Below the pieces are notes generated by a model. The model had not been told where the DNA came from and did no database searches. It was given only the letters and a program-made list of their open reading frames with translations. Position numbers and translations under genes: made by a program. From assembly GCA_934539245.1 (NCBI GenBank), contig CAKTCK010000066.1:1-8030 (forward strand): a DNA stretch of 8,030 bases, written 5' to 3'. Source of the DNA: an uncultured Faecalibacterium sp. (GTDB lineage: Bacteria > Bacillota > Clostridia > Oscillospirales > Ruminococcaceae). Below are positions 1 through 6,576 of this stretch, one piece after another; positions within the stretch are counted from its first letter, which is position 1; every line of letters starts with the position of its first letter.

Positions 1-135
1 ACAAAAAAACAGGCGCAGCTGCTTTTGCTTGCCGCCGGGGTGCTGATGCTGCTGTTCGGCGTATGGCGGGGCGAGGCGGACACCGTATTTTCAAAAGCCA
101 TCCGGCTGTGTATGGAGTGTGTAGGCATTGGATAA
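1..135 (+). CDS. CD1871A-family CXXC-motif small membrane peptide (5' end outside window)
   Basis: The frame is open from base 1 and ends with TAA at 133-135, giving 44 visible residues; the true start lies upstream. What is seen is one hydrophobic segment (roughly residues 6-21, leucine/alanine/valine rich) followed by a short soluble tail that ends in a CMEC motif (Cys-x-x-Cys) six residues before the C-terminus. This architecture matches the small CXXC-motif peptides typified by C. difficile CD1871A, which commonly sit beside a 4Fe-4S membrane protein and a TlpA-like lipoprotein, as here. The role is inferred: a membrane-anchored dithiol relay between the Fe-S protein and the lipoprotein. 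Its last codons overlap the start of the next gene by 8 nt, which suggests translational coupling. Family assignment is from length, motif and context; the biochemical role is not established. Confidence 0.72.
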   Translation, partial: TKKQAQLLLLAAGVLMLLFGVWRGEADTVFSKAIRLCMECVGIG

Positions 136-1012
136 GAAAAATTTAAATCCCCTTGCCCGGTTCCGGGGCTTTATACAGGCCGGGGCGACCCTTTTGACCA
201 ACATCCACCTGCCCAACTTTGCCAAAGGGACGCTGTATCAGGGCAGCGGAAAATACGTCTGCGTACCGGGGCTGAACTGCTATTCCTGCCCGGGTGCTGC
301 TGGTGCCTGTCCGGTGGGGGCGTTCCAAGCGGTGGTGGGCTCCTCCAAGTTCCGCTTTTCCTACTACATCACCGGCATCCTGATTCTCTTCGGGGTACTG
401 CTGGGGCGGTTCATCTGCGGCTTTCTCTGCCCGTTCGGCTGGTTTCAGGAGCTTTTGCACAAAATCCCCTCCCCCAAGATTTCCACCAAGAAGCTGAAGC
501 CGCTGCGCTATTTAAAGTATGCGGTGCTGCTGGTCATGGTGGTGCTGCTGCCATTGCTAGTGGTCAACGAGCTGGGCATGGGCGACCCGTTCTTCTGTAA
601 ATACCTCTGCCCGCAGGGCGTGCTGGAAGGTGCCATTCCCCTCTCCCTGACCAATGCGGGCATCCGCGCCGCGCTGGGCAAGCTGTTCACATGGAAGGCC
701 TGCATCTTGCTGGCGGTCATTGTGGGCAGCGTGGTGTTCTACCGCCCTTTCTGCAAGTGGCTGTGCCCGCTGGGCGCGTTCTATGCGCTGCTGAACAAGG
801 TCTCACTGTTCCAGATGCGCGTAGACACTCACAAATGCGTCTCCTGCGGAGCCTGTGCAAGGGCCTGCAAGATGGACGTAGACATTACCAAGACCCCCAA
901 CCACGCCGAATGTATCCGCTGCGGAATGTGCATGAAAGCCTGCCCCACGGACGCCATTCAGTATAAATTCGGGCTGGGAGACCAATCAAACACTGAAACA
1001 ACAAAGGAGTAA
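128..1012 (+). CDS. Membrane polyferredoxin, NapH/CcoG-like 4Fe-4S binding protein
   Basis: A 294-residue integral membrane Fe-S protein, inferred to carry electrons from the cytoplasm to an extracytoplasmic thiol partner. The chosen start is TTG at 128, because GGAG at 114-117 lies 10 nt upstream and no good ATG precedes the conserved part. Hydrophobic segments lie at about residues 78-94, 130-147 and 189-206. Cysteines C45, C51, C54 and C61 form an N-terminal cluster. Three CxxxCP-type pairs, C97/C101, C157/C161 and C209/C213, sit at membrane edges, as in NapH/NosR/CcoG relatives. The C-terminus holds two canonical ferredoxin motifs, C237-C240-C243-C247 and C262-C265-C268-C272P. The order (TM core, then two 4Fe-4S) and the neighbours (CXXC peptide upstream, TlpA lipoprotein 4 nt downstream) argue for a thiol-reducing relay rather than nitrate or nitrous-oxide reduction, since no nap/nos genes are visible. 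Exact substrate unknown. Confidence 0.88.
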   Translation: MDKKNLNPLARFRGFIQAGATLLTNIHLPNFAKGTLYQGSGKYVCVPGLNCYSCPGAAGACPVGAFQAVVGSSKFRFSYYITGILILFGVLLGRFICGFLCPFGWFQELLHKIPSPKISTKKLKPLRYLKYAVLLVMVVLLPLLVVNELGMGDPFFCKYLCPQGVLEGAIPLSLTNAGIRAALGKLFTWKACILLAVIVGSVVFYRPFCKWLCPLGAFYALLNKVSLFQMRVDTHKCVSCGACARACKMDVDITKTPNHAECIRCGMCMKACPTDAIQYKFGLGDQSNTETTKE

Positions 1013-1016
1013 ACCC

Positions 1017-1892
1017 ATGAAATTCAACCGTGTAACCGCACTTCTGCTCGGCCTTACGCTGGCTTTCAGCCTTGCCGCCTGCGGGCAGGGCGCATCCTCT
1101 GCATCTACTGCATCTTCCGCTTCCTCTGCGGCAGCGGAAAGCAAGACCGAGGAGCAGCTGCTGGCCGAGGAAAACGAGATCCTTTCCGCAAACGATGCCC
1201 TGTGGGAGAAGGTGTTCGCTTCCATGGACAAAAACGTGACCGACACCACCCTCAGCACGAACTACGGCGATTTTCTGCTCAGTGCCGTGGAAAAGGCAAA
1301 GGACCAATTCTCGGACGAGGAGTACAAGACCCTGACCGCCGACGCAGAAAAGATTCGTGCCATCGAAAATCAGATCGCCGTCCTTGCCCCCGCAGAGGAT
1401 GCAGCTTCCGGTGCTGCTGCACAGGGCACTGCCTTCCCTCAGTTTGAGGGCAGTGATTTAGAGGGCAACCCGGTGGACAACAGCCTGTTTGCGGGCAACG
1501 CCTTTACGGTGGTGAATTTCTGGTTCAACGGCTGCAAGCCCTGCGTGGAGGAACTGGACGACCTGAACGCCCTGAACGAGAAGGTCAAAGCACAGGGCGG
1601 CGAGGTGGTCGGCATCAACACCGAGACGCTGGACGGCAACCAGCAGGGCATTGAAGCCGCCAAAAAACTGCTGGCAGCCAAGGGCGCAAGCTACCGCAAC
1701 ATCTACTTTGCCTCCGGCAGCGAAGCCGGCAAGTTTGCGCTGAACATCATGGCCTTCCCCACCACCTACGTTTTTGACCGGGACGGCAACGTTGTGGGTC
1801 AGCCCCTGCTGGGCGGCATCGACAAGGAAGAAAACCTTGCCGCCCTGCAAAAAAATATTGACGCCGCCCTTGCCAAGGACAGCGCCAAATAA
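1017..1892 (+). CDS. TlpA-like thioredoxin-fold lipoprotein
   Basis: A 291-residue exported lipoprotein, inferred to be a thiol-disulfide oxidoreductase on the outer face of the membrane. The start is ATG 1017, with AAAGGAG at 1003-1009 (7 nt spacing). Residues 1-21 form a signal peptide with lipobox LAAC and lipidated Cys22. A Ser/Ala-rich linker and a charged helical region of about 110 residues follow, and this spacer is long for the family. The thioredoxin fold runs from about residue 140 to 285: the FPQFEGSDLEG lead-in, a NFWFNGCKPC active site (C173, C176), and a cis-proline at P248 in AFPTTYVFD, before a closing helix. Gene order after the CXXC peptide and polyferredoxin suggests that those proteins keep it reduced. 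Downstream targets, such as oxidised surface proteins or a methionine sulfoxide reductase, are not encoded in the window. An intrinsic terminator follows 13 nt after the stop. Confidence 0.9.
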   Translation: MKFNRVTALLLGLTLAFSLAACGQGASSASTASSASSAAAESKTEEQLLAEENEILSANDALWEKVFASMDKNVTDTTLSTNYGDFLLSAVEKAKDQFSDEEYKTLTADAEKIRAIENQIAVLAPAEDAASGAAAQGTAFPQFEGSDLEGNPVDNSLFAGNAFTVVNFWFNGCKPCVEELDDLNALNEKVKAQGGEVVGINTETLDGNQQGIEAAKKLLAAKGASYRNIYFASGSEAGKFALNIMAFPTTYVFDRDGNVVGQPLLGGIDKEENLAALQKNIDAALAKDSAK

Positions 1893-1905
1893 GCTATTCT
1901 CCCCT

Positions 1906-1928
1906 GCCGCCTTCGGGCGGCTTTTTTT
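1906..1928 (+). terminator. Intrinsic terminator of the redox operon
   Basis: A perfect 6-bp GC stem, GCCGCC (1906-1911) and GGCGGC (1916-1921), closes a TTCG tetraloop and is followed at once by seven T residues (1922-1928). It lies 13 nt after the TlpA-like stop codon and separates that operon from the next gene. Confidence 0.93.
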
Positions 1929-2019
1929 GTTTGCTGTGGGCATCGCCATGCACGCCCGGGCACCGGACGGAATACGCTGGGGCAGAAGCATAGTTTTACC
2001 AGCAAAGGAGCGTATCTCC

Positions 2020-2643
2020 ATGAAAAACACCGGAACTCTCCGCATCCAGACCTTCGCGGCACGCCAGTCTGCCCCCGTGGAGGAGGTGACCGTTACAGTG
2101 CAGGGGGACGGCTTTACCCTGCACCGCATCACCGATGCCACCGGCAGCGCCGCCGACATCCCCGTTGAAGCCCCCGCCTGCGCCCTCTCGCTGGACGAGG
2201 ATAACACTACCCGCCCCTACGCCATTGTCAGCCTGACCGCCGCAAAGCCCGGCTACCGCACCGTGCGCATTGAGGGCATCCAGATCTTTGCCGGTCAGGT
2301 AACGCTGGCGCAGCCCCAGATGCTGCCCGACACCGAGGAAGGCCGGGACATCCCGGACGCTCCCATCATCATCCCGCCGCACGCGCTGTTTGCGGGCAGC
2401 GGCGGCAGCGGCACGCAACCAGTGCAGCACTGCACGCCCCGGGTACTGGAACAGGTCGTCATCCCCAAAAACATCACGGTTCATCTGGGCAAACCGGCAG
2501 CTTCTGCCCGCAACGTGACCGTCTCCTTCCGGGATTATATCGCCAACGTTGCTTCCAGTGAGGTCTACCCCACATGGGCGGACGAAAATACCCCAACGGG
2601 CAGGCAGGGCATGTTTCGGCTCAGAACTCCCATTCGATCGTGA
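2020..2643 (+). pseudogene. Truncated SpoIID-like/peptidoglycan-binding protein gene (N-terminal half only)
   Basis: The frame starts at ATG 2020 with AAAGGAG at 2004-2010. It encodes 207 residues, of which about 186 look native. Residues 5-105 resemble a carboxypeptidase-regulatory-like beta fold (LRIQTFAARQSAPVEEVTVT, then PYAIVSLTAAKPGY and IQIFAGQVTL). A loop rich in Pro/Gly follows, then IPKNITVHLGKP and NVTVSFRDYIANVASSEVYPTW (about 151-186). From memory, clostridial relatives continue from the YPTW motif into an ALRAN..AQ..FALNR stretch, comparable with the SpoIID amidase-activator core, and end near 450-500 residues. Here the frame changes at about 2578-2586 to an unrelated tail (Gln/Arg-rich, ending TPIRS) that overlaps the 3' end of the convergent recombinase gene. 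No continuation is found anywhere to the right. I infer a gene broken by the adjacent serine-recombinase element or by a later deletion. The family is associated with spore or cell-wall biology; function after truncation is unlikely. Confidence 0.72.
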
Positions 2644-4186
2644 TCTCCTGCTGCCCGGTCAGCGGGTCTTTTGTACCGACAACAACCCGCCGCACCAGAA
2701 GCACTGCAAGCTCGCGGGTCAACTGCGGAATCTGTACCAGCTCCCGCACGCGCTGCCTTTGCGCCGGAACGGCGTCTGTTTCCTTTGGCTGCTGTTCCAG
2801 TTCTGCTTCCAAGCCACGGATGCGGTTTTCCGCATTTTTTATTTCCTCCCCAAACGCTCGGTTCATCTCTGAAAACTGAACGGCATCGATCAGCCCAGAT
2901 ACCTTATCCAAATACAGCTGCTGCACAGCCTTGCGCCGTCGGTCTGCTTCGCATTGCAGCCGTTTCAGCTCGCTGCGCTTTGCCTGCGCCTGCTGTCGCA
3001 CTGGGTCATCCCGCTGGGGCAGCTCCACCTTTTCCGAGTCAACATAGACCTCCGCGTATTCCCGGATACGCTCCCGCACGGTGTTTTCCAACGCATTCAG
3101 ATCAGTGCAGGTCTTATTGCTGCACCGTTCCGGCGCACGCTGGTGCATCCGGCAGCGGACATAGCGTCTTTGAGCTCCATCCGCTCTTGGCTGATGGGCA
3201 GTCTGCTCCATATAACTGCCGCAGCATCCGCAAACCACTTTTTTGGCAAGCGGATGGATCGTTCCCCGCCCGCCGCTCCGAGTGCGCGCTGCCAGCATCC
3301 GCTGCACGGTTTCAAAGGTATCTCGGTCTATGATAGGCGCATGGGTATTTTCTACAACGATCCACTGGGACTTTGGCAGCCAGACCGTCTTTTTGGATTT
3401 ATAGCCGACCTTTTTGTGCCGTCCCTGTACCAAATTGCCGATGTAGCTCTGATTATGGAGCATCTGATAGACCGTCGGGCTGCCCCATAGCGAAACCGCA
3501 GTTTTTTTCATAGCAGCGTGGTACTGCGCACCATGCAGCTGTTTGTATGCTGTCGGGCTTGGGATGCCCTCATTGTTCAGAATTTGCGCGATCTTGTGTG
3601 CACCCATTCCGCTGAGTGCCAATGCAAAAATGCGTCTTACCACCTCCGCCGCTTCCGGGTCGATGACAAGCTTTCCCTTGGCGTCCGGGGCTTTGCAGTA
3701 CCCATACAGTGCAAAGGAGCCGATGAACAGCCCCTCCCTGCGTTTGTGGTCCAGCACGGCGCGGACATTGTTGGACAGGTCCTCCAGATACCACTCGTTG
3801 ATCAGACCGTTGATCTGGCGGGATTTTTTGTTTGCAGCCTCGCCGGTATCCACATGATCCACCACGGCAATAAACCGGATGCCCCACTCGATGAACTTTC
3901 CGTGCAGATATTTTTCCACCAGCTCCATATCACGGGTAAAGCGGGACTGCGTTTTTGCCAGCACCACATCAAACTTATGTTCGCTGGCGGCCTGTATCAT
4001 AGCATTGAACGCCGGACGCTCCCGGTCAATACCGGAATAATCCTCATCCGAATAGATTTGGTAGATCTCAAAGCCCTTTTCCACAGCATACGCGGTCAGC
4101 ATGGACTTTTGGTTCTGGATGCTTTCCGACTCGCCGTTTTTTCCTTCATCCTCCTTGCTCAGGCGGCAGTAAATTGCCGCTTTCAT
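2621..4186 (-). CDS. Large serine recombinase (TnpX/TndX-like site-specific recombinase)
   Basis: A 521-residue enzyme that would cut and rejoin DNA through a 5'-phosphoserine to integrate or excise its element. The start is ATG at 4186 because AAAGGG lies 8 nt upstream; a longer version from TTG 4213 has only a weak site. The resolvase catalytic domain spans residues 1-150, with the YCRLS motif giving catalytic Ser10, DYSGIDRERPAF at 49-60 and SRFTRD (R82, R85) at 81-86. A recombinase domain follows at about 155-300 (GYCKAPDAKGKLVIDPEAA, PTVYQMLHNQSYIGN). The zinc beta-ribbon uses C319, C322, C345 and C355, and a coiled coil runs at about 393-466, as is usual for large serine recombinases. 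The reading frame appears intact. No transfer, phage or cargo genes accompany it, so it is either a solo element or the remnant of a larger one. Its stop codon lies within the tail of the broken + strand gene. Confidence 0.95.
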   Translation of the reverse strand: MKAAIYCRLSKEDEGKNGESESIQNQKSMLTAYAVEKGFEIYQIYSDEDYSGIDRERPAFNAMIQAASEHKFDVVLAKTQSRFTRDMELVEKYLHGKFIEWGIRFIAVVDHVDTGEAANKKSRQINGLINEWYLEDLSNNVRAVLDHKRREGLFIGSFALYGYCKAPDAKGKLVIDPEAAEVVRRIFALALSGMGAHKIAQILNNEGIPSPTAYKQLHGAQYHAAMKKTAVSLWGSPTVYQMLHNQSYIGNLVQGRHKKVGYKSKKTVWLPKSQWIVVENTHAPIIDRDTFETVQRMLAARTRSGGRGTIHPLAKKVVCGCCGSYMEQTAHQPRADGAQRRYVRCRMHQRAPERCSNKTCTDLNALENTVRERIREYAEVYVDSEKVELPQRDDPVRQQAQAKRSELKRLQCEADRRRKAVQQLYLDKVSGLIDAVQFSEMNRAFGEEIKNAENRIRGLEAELEQQPKETDAVPAQRQRVRELVQIPQLTRELAVLLVRRVVVGTKDPLTGQQEITIEWEF

Positions 4187-4246
4187 GGTCTGTGCCCTTT
4201 GTTTTTGGCACAAGTGTCCCTGCTCAGCATCTCGCCCGCCTCCCCT

Positions 4247-4393
4247 CTATGCTCCGTCACGCAAGGTCATGGGCGTATCGTTTTGCAGTGCATCCGTGAG
4301 ATAGCGCTCAAACGCTTTTTTAAACTGTTCCCTGCGCTGTTCCTCGCTGTCGGAGCAGAATTTTTCGTACAGAATGAAAGCAGTTTTTTCCAT
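4247..4393 (-). CDS. Small 48-residue ORF upstream of the recombinase
   Basis: The start ATG 4393 has AGAGGG about 5 nt upstream; an in-frame ATG at 4435 would add 14 residues but lacks a clear site. The product is short, charged and probably helical (QRREQFKKAFERYLTDAL in the middle) with no cysteine pair, signal or recognisable DNA-binding motif. It lies 60 nt upstream of the recombinase in the same orientation, so the two are probably co-transcribed. I do not recognise the family. A small accessory or regulatory protein of the mobile element is a reasonable guess, but only from context. Confidence 0.55.
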   Translation of the reverse strand: MEKTAFILYEKFCSDSEEQRREQFKKAFERYLTDALQNDTPMTLRDGA

Positions 4394-4502
4394 AAGCACC
4401 CTCTTTTCGGTCTGTATGGTCGCTTTGTGCGTCATCTCAGTCTATTTCCGACTGCCAGAAATCAGAACTTTTCAATCGGCAATATGGTAAAAGATAGCAC
4501 AA

Positions 4503-4548
4503 AAAGCCTCCCCGGCATCCTTCTTGAAAAGAATGACGGGGAGGCTTT
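4503..4548 (-). terminator. Intrinsic terminator, likely for the leftward operon (possibly bidirectional)
   Basis: A 12-bp perfect inverted repeat, AAAGCCTCCCCG (4503-4514) and CGGGGAGGCTTT (4537-4548), encloses a 22-nt loop that can itself pair in part (TTCTT with AAGAA). Read leftward, the stem runs into five T residues (bases 4501-4505 complemented), which fits termination of - strand transcripts coming from the 6138-4698 operon. On the + strand the T run is only three bases, so rightward termination is weaker. Confidence 0.85.
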
Positions 4549-4599
4549 CAATGTTTTATGGGCTCAGTTGTCCGGTATCTGCCGCTGACGAGGTACTGA

Positions 4600-5285
<686 letters not shown>

Positions 5286-5297
5286 AGCCTTCCCCTT

Positions 5298-5747
5298 TTA
5301 TCGCAGCTCTTCCAGCAGGGCGGTGCAGCCCTCCAGCACATCCTGCCATGTAGCCTCAAAATCCCCGGTGTACCACGGGTCTGCCACATCGCCGGGGCGG
5401 CGGGTGTGGTTCATCAGCAGCGAGACCTTGTGCTCCGGGTCACTGCCCACAAACCGCGCCATATTCCGCAGGTTGTTATGATCCATGGCAATGAGATAGT
5501 CGTAGGTTTCGTAATCCCGCCGGGTCATCTGCCGGGCAGTCTTGCCTGCGCAGGAGATGCCGTGCTCTGCCAGCTTGCGCCGGGCAGGCGGATAGACCGG
5601 GTTACCGATTTCCTCGGTGCTTGTAGCTGCTGAGGCGATTTCAAACTGCCCGGAAAGCCCCGCCTTTTCCACTAAATCCTTCATCACAAATTCCGCCATC
5701 GGGCTGCGGCAGATATTGCCGTGGCAAACAAACAACACCTTTTTCAT
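5298..5747 (-). CDS. Low-molecular-weight protein tyrosine phosphatase
   Basis: A 149-residue cytoplasmic phosphatase expected to hydrolyse protein phosphotyrosine (or phosphoarginine in some Firmicutes). The P-loop CHGNICRS lies at residues 8-15, giving nucleophile C8 and phosphate-binding R14. The general-acid motif is VADPWYTGDF at 121-130 (D123) with its aromatic pair. SAATSTEEIGNPVYPPARRKL at about 39-59 and YLIAMDHNNL at about 84-93 are family landmarks, and the length is typical. Start ATG 5747 follows GGGGGAG, which also encodes the end of the upstream gene; only one base separates the two genes, so translation is probably coupled. Substrates cannot be inferred from the window, since no tyrosine or arginine kinase is nearby. 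Confidence 0.95.
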   Translation of the reverse strand: MKKVLFVCHGNICRSPMAEFVMKDLVEKAGLSGQFEIASAATSTEEIGNPVYPPARRKLAEHGISCAGKTARQMTRRDYETYDYLIAMDHNNLRNMARFVGSDPEHKVSLLMNHTRRPGDVADPWYTGDFEATWQDVLEGCTALLEELR

Positions 5748-5748
5748 C

Positions 5749-6138
5749 TTACTCCCCCAGCACCTCGCCCAATGCCAGCACGGCGTTGCGGACGCATTCC
5801 GGGCAGGGGCACAGCGGTGTGCCGGTATCCATGCCCTTCAGGTCTTTACAGATGGTAGCACCGCACTTTCCCTGAAAAATTTGCAGCAATTCCTTGGAGA
5901 TACGGGGCGTGCCCTTGCCGTCGGTAGCAACGCCTGCCACCATCACTGCGCCGATCAGCGCGCCACAGGTGCTTTCCATGCAGCCCATACCGGCAGCATA
6001 GCCTGCACCCAGCTTCATCAGGGTGTCGGTGTCCACCGGCAGCTTGTCCTCAAATGCTTTCAGCACCGCCTGTGCGCAGTTGCACTGTCCGGCAGCTTTC
6101 CATGCAGCAGCCTGTGCTGCCCGTTCTTCGATGTTCAT
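5749..6138 (-). CDS. C_GCAxxG_C_C family protein (putative redox-active)
   Basis: A 129-residue soluble protein. The start is ATG 6138, with GAGGA 8 nt upstream; a longer frame to 6252 would run through the promoter region and is rejected. The family pattern is clear: NCAQAVL at 20-26 (C19, C21), GAGYAAGMGCMESTCGALIGA at 44-64 (C53, C58), and a cysteine-rich C-terminus (C92, C97, C110, C112, C115) with CPCPECV. Nine cysteines in 129 residues indicate metal or Fe-S binding or thiol chemistry, and the family is described only as putative redox-active. It is the first gene of a three-gene leftward operon with a tyrosine phosphatase and a pentapeptide protein. The link between them is unexplained. 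Confidence 0.92.
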   Translation of the reverse strand: MNIEERAAQAAAWKAAGQCNCAQAVLKAFEDKLPVDTDTLMKLGAGYAAGMGCMESTCGALIGAVMVAGVATDGKGTPRISKELLQIFQGKCGATICKDLKGMDTGTPLCPCPECVRNAVLALGEVLGE

Positions 6139-6184
6139 TTTACATTCCTCGTCTTTCTTTGACTCATTCCGGTTCGCTGCATTC

Positions 6185-6213
6185 AGTATACCATGGTTTC
6201 TCCCAGCAGAAAA
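6185..6213 (-). promoter_or_regulatory. Extended -10 promoter of the leftward operon
   Basis: On the - strand, TGGTATACT gives an extended -10 (TGn plus TATACT at 6185-6190). A weak -35, TTTTCT, lies at 6208-6213 with a 17-nt spacer. A 5-bp inverted repeat, TTTCT (6197-6201) and AGAAA (6208-6212), overlaps the spacer and the -35 and could be an operator or chance. The start codon at 6138 is about 47 nt beyond the -10. Confidence 0.5.
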
Positions 6214-6386
6214 GCCTCCCCTGCCGGTTCTCACTGTTCTGTGACAATACACTTACAGGAAAGATTGTTGCAAGGAAATACCTTCCATAGACAAGCAGAA
6301 AACGAATGATCGCCAGTCCGACATATTCTATTATATAAAGAATACAATGCACAAACCATGATTCTACAAAAACATTCAAAAACAAC
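6214..6386. other. AT-rich divergent intergenic region, no gene supported
   Basis: This stretch is markedly richer in A and T than its neighbours. A TTATATAA core near 6330-6341 gives a TATAAT-like -10 on the - strand, but without a convincing -35. A 73-codon - strand frame across 6164-6385 lacks a ribosome binding site, crosses the promoter of the leftward operon and resembles no family, so I do not call it. The region probably holds upstream promoter sequence for both divergent units. Confidence 0.4.
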
Positions 6387-6415
6387 TTGAAACACTTTTG
6401 TTGCGATGGTACAAT
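6387..6415 (+). promoter_or_regulatory. Strong vegetative (sigma-A type) promoter for the binding-protein gene
   Basis: TTGAAA (6387-6392, five of six consensus bases) and TACAAT (6410-6415) are separated by 17 nt, with TGG just before the -10 giving an extended -10. The AT-rich tract upstream could act as an UP element. Transcription would begin near 6422, leaving a leader of about 155 nt before the ATG at 6577. Confidence 0.75.
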
Positions 6416-6429
6416 AAGCTTGTCATTTT

Positions 6430-6561
6430 ATGGGAAAATCGGCGTATGCCCAGTGCGGACAGGCCGCGAGCGTAGGGGTTCCTGTGGGGTGTGTAAGAAT
6501 AGCCATGTCAAGGCAGCGCTGCATCCCATTGGATTCATGCAGTATTGCCGCTAAAATATGA
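6430..6561 (+). other. 43-codon open frame in the leader (possible leader peptide or intergenic repeat)
   Basis: ATG 6430 opens a frame of 43 codons ending at TGA 6559-6561, which overlaps the ribosome binding site (GAGGAAG, 6560-6566) of the downstream gene. The product is small, with four cysteines (begins MGKSAYAQCGQAASVGVP, ends SCSIAAKI). There is no Shine-Dalgarno, and the ATG is only about 8 nt from the predicted transcription start, so if translated it would be nearly leaderless. GC content is well above the AT-rich flank to its left. It could be a regulatory leader peptide, a fragment of a dispersed genomic repeat, or simply a structured leader that is open by chance. Confidence 0.3.
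6513..6542 (+). promoter_or_regulatory. Hairpin-forming leader segment before the ribosome binding site
   Basis: A perfect 10-bp palindrome, GCAGCGCTGC (6513-6522), overlaps a second stem in which CTGC-ATCC (6519-6526) can pair with GGAT (6531-6534) and GCAG (6539-6542) around a CATT loop. The two structures are mutually exclusive, which would suit an attenuation-like switch, but no ligand-binding riboswitch class is recognised. Confidence 0.3.
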
Positions 6562-6576
6562 GGAAGATATTATTGT

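Larger units (their letters stand above)
2578..4500. mobile_element. Putative solo large-serine-recombinase element (ends approximate)
   Basis: The left limit is set where the + strand SpoIID-like frame loses its expected sequence (about 2578-2586). The right limit is set between the small ORF and the terminator that begins at 4503. The segment contains only the recombinase and the 48-codon ORF. Serine-recombinase elements do not make long terminal inverted repeats or long target duplications, and none is seen, so the ends cannot be fixed from one copy. The missing 3' half of the interrupted gene on the right means that an insertion alone does not explain the locus. Confidence 0.5.

Noticed and set aside
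1970..1996. GAATA-14-CATAGTT upstream of the SpoIID-like gene as a sporulation sigma (E/F/G/K) promoter
   Set aside because: Attractive because of the gene family, but the match to any consensus is partial and the spacing is imperfect; not called from a single sequence.
1774..2019. An upstream in-frame extension of the SpoIID-like gene
   Set aside because: It would overlap the TlpA-like gene and read through the terminator stem; ATG 2020 has a strong ribosome binding site.
2621..4470. An 8-bp direct repeat TCAGAACT at 2621-2628 and 4463-4470 as a target duplication
   Set aside because: The left copy includes the recombinase stop codon and lies inside the element; an 8-bp match between two such regions is not rare by chance, and serine recombinases do not make 8-bp duplications.
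3518..4588. A 356-codon + strand open frame opposite the recombinase
   Set aside because: It is antisense to a clear serine recombinase, shows no domain, and runs across the small ORF and the terminator.
6209..6220. An AAAAGCCTCCCC half-arm resembling the terminator stem at 4503-4514
   Set aside because: No matching second arm is found nearby, so it is not a terminator; possibly a relic, possibly chance.
6139..6252. An N-terminal extension of the C_GCAxxG_C_C protein
   Set aside because: The extension covers the predicted promoter, lacks a ribosome binding site, and the family begins near the ATG at 6138.
6164..6385. A 73-codon hydrophobic - strand frame in the divergent intergenic region
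   Set aside because: AT-rich DNA readily encodes hydrophobic residues; there is no ribosome binding site, and it overlaps the operon promoter.
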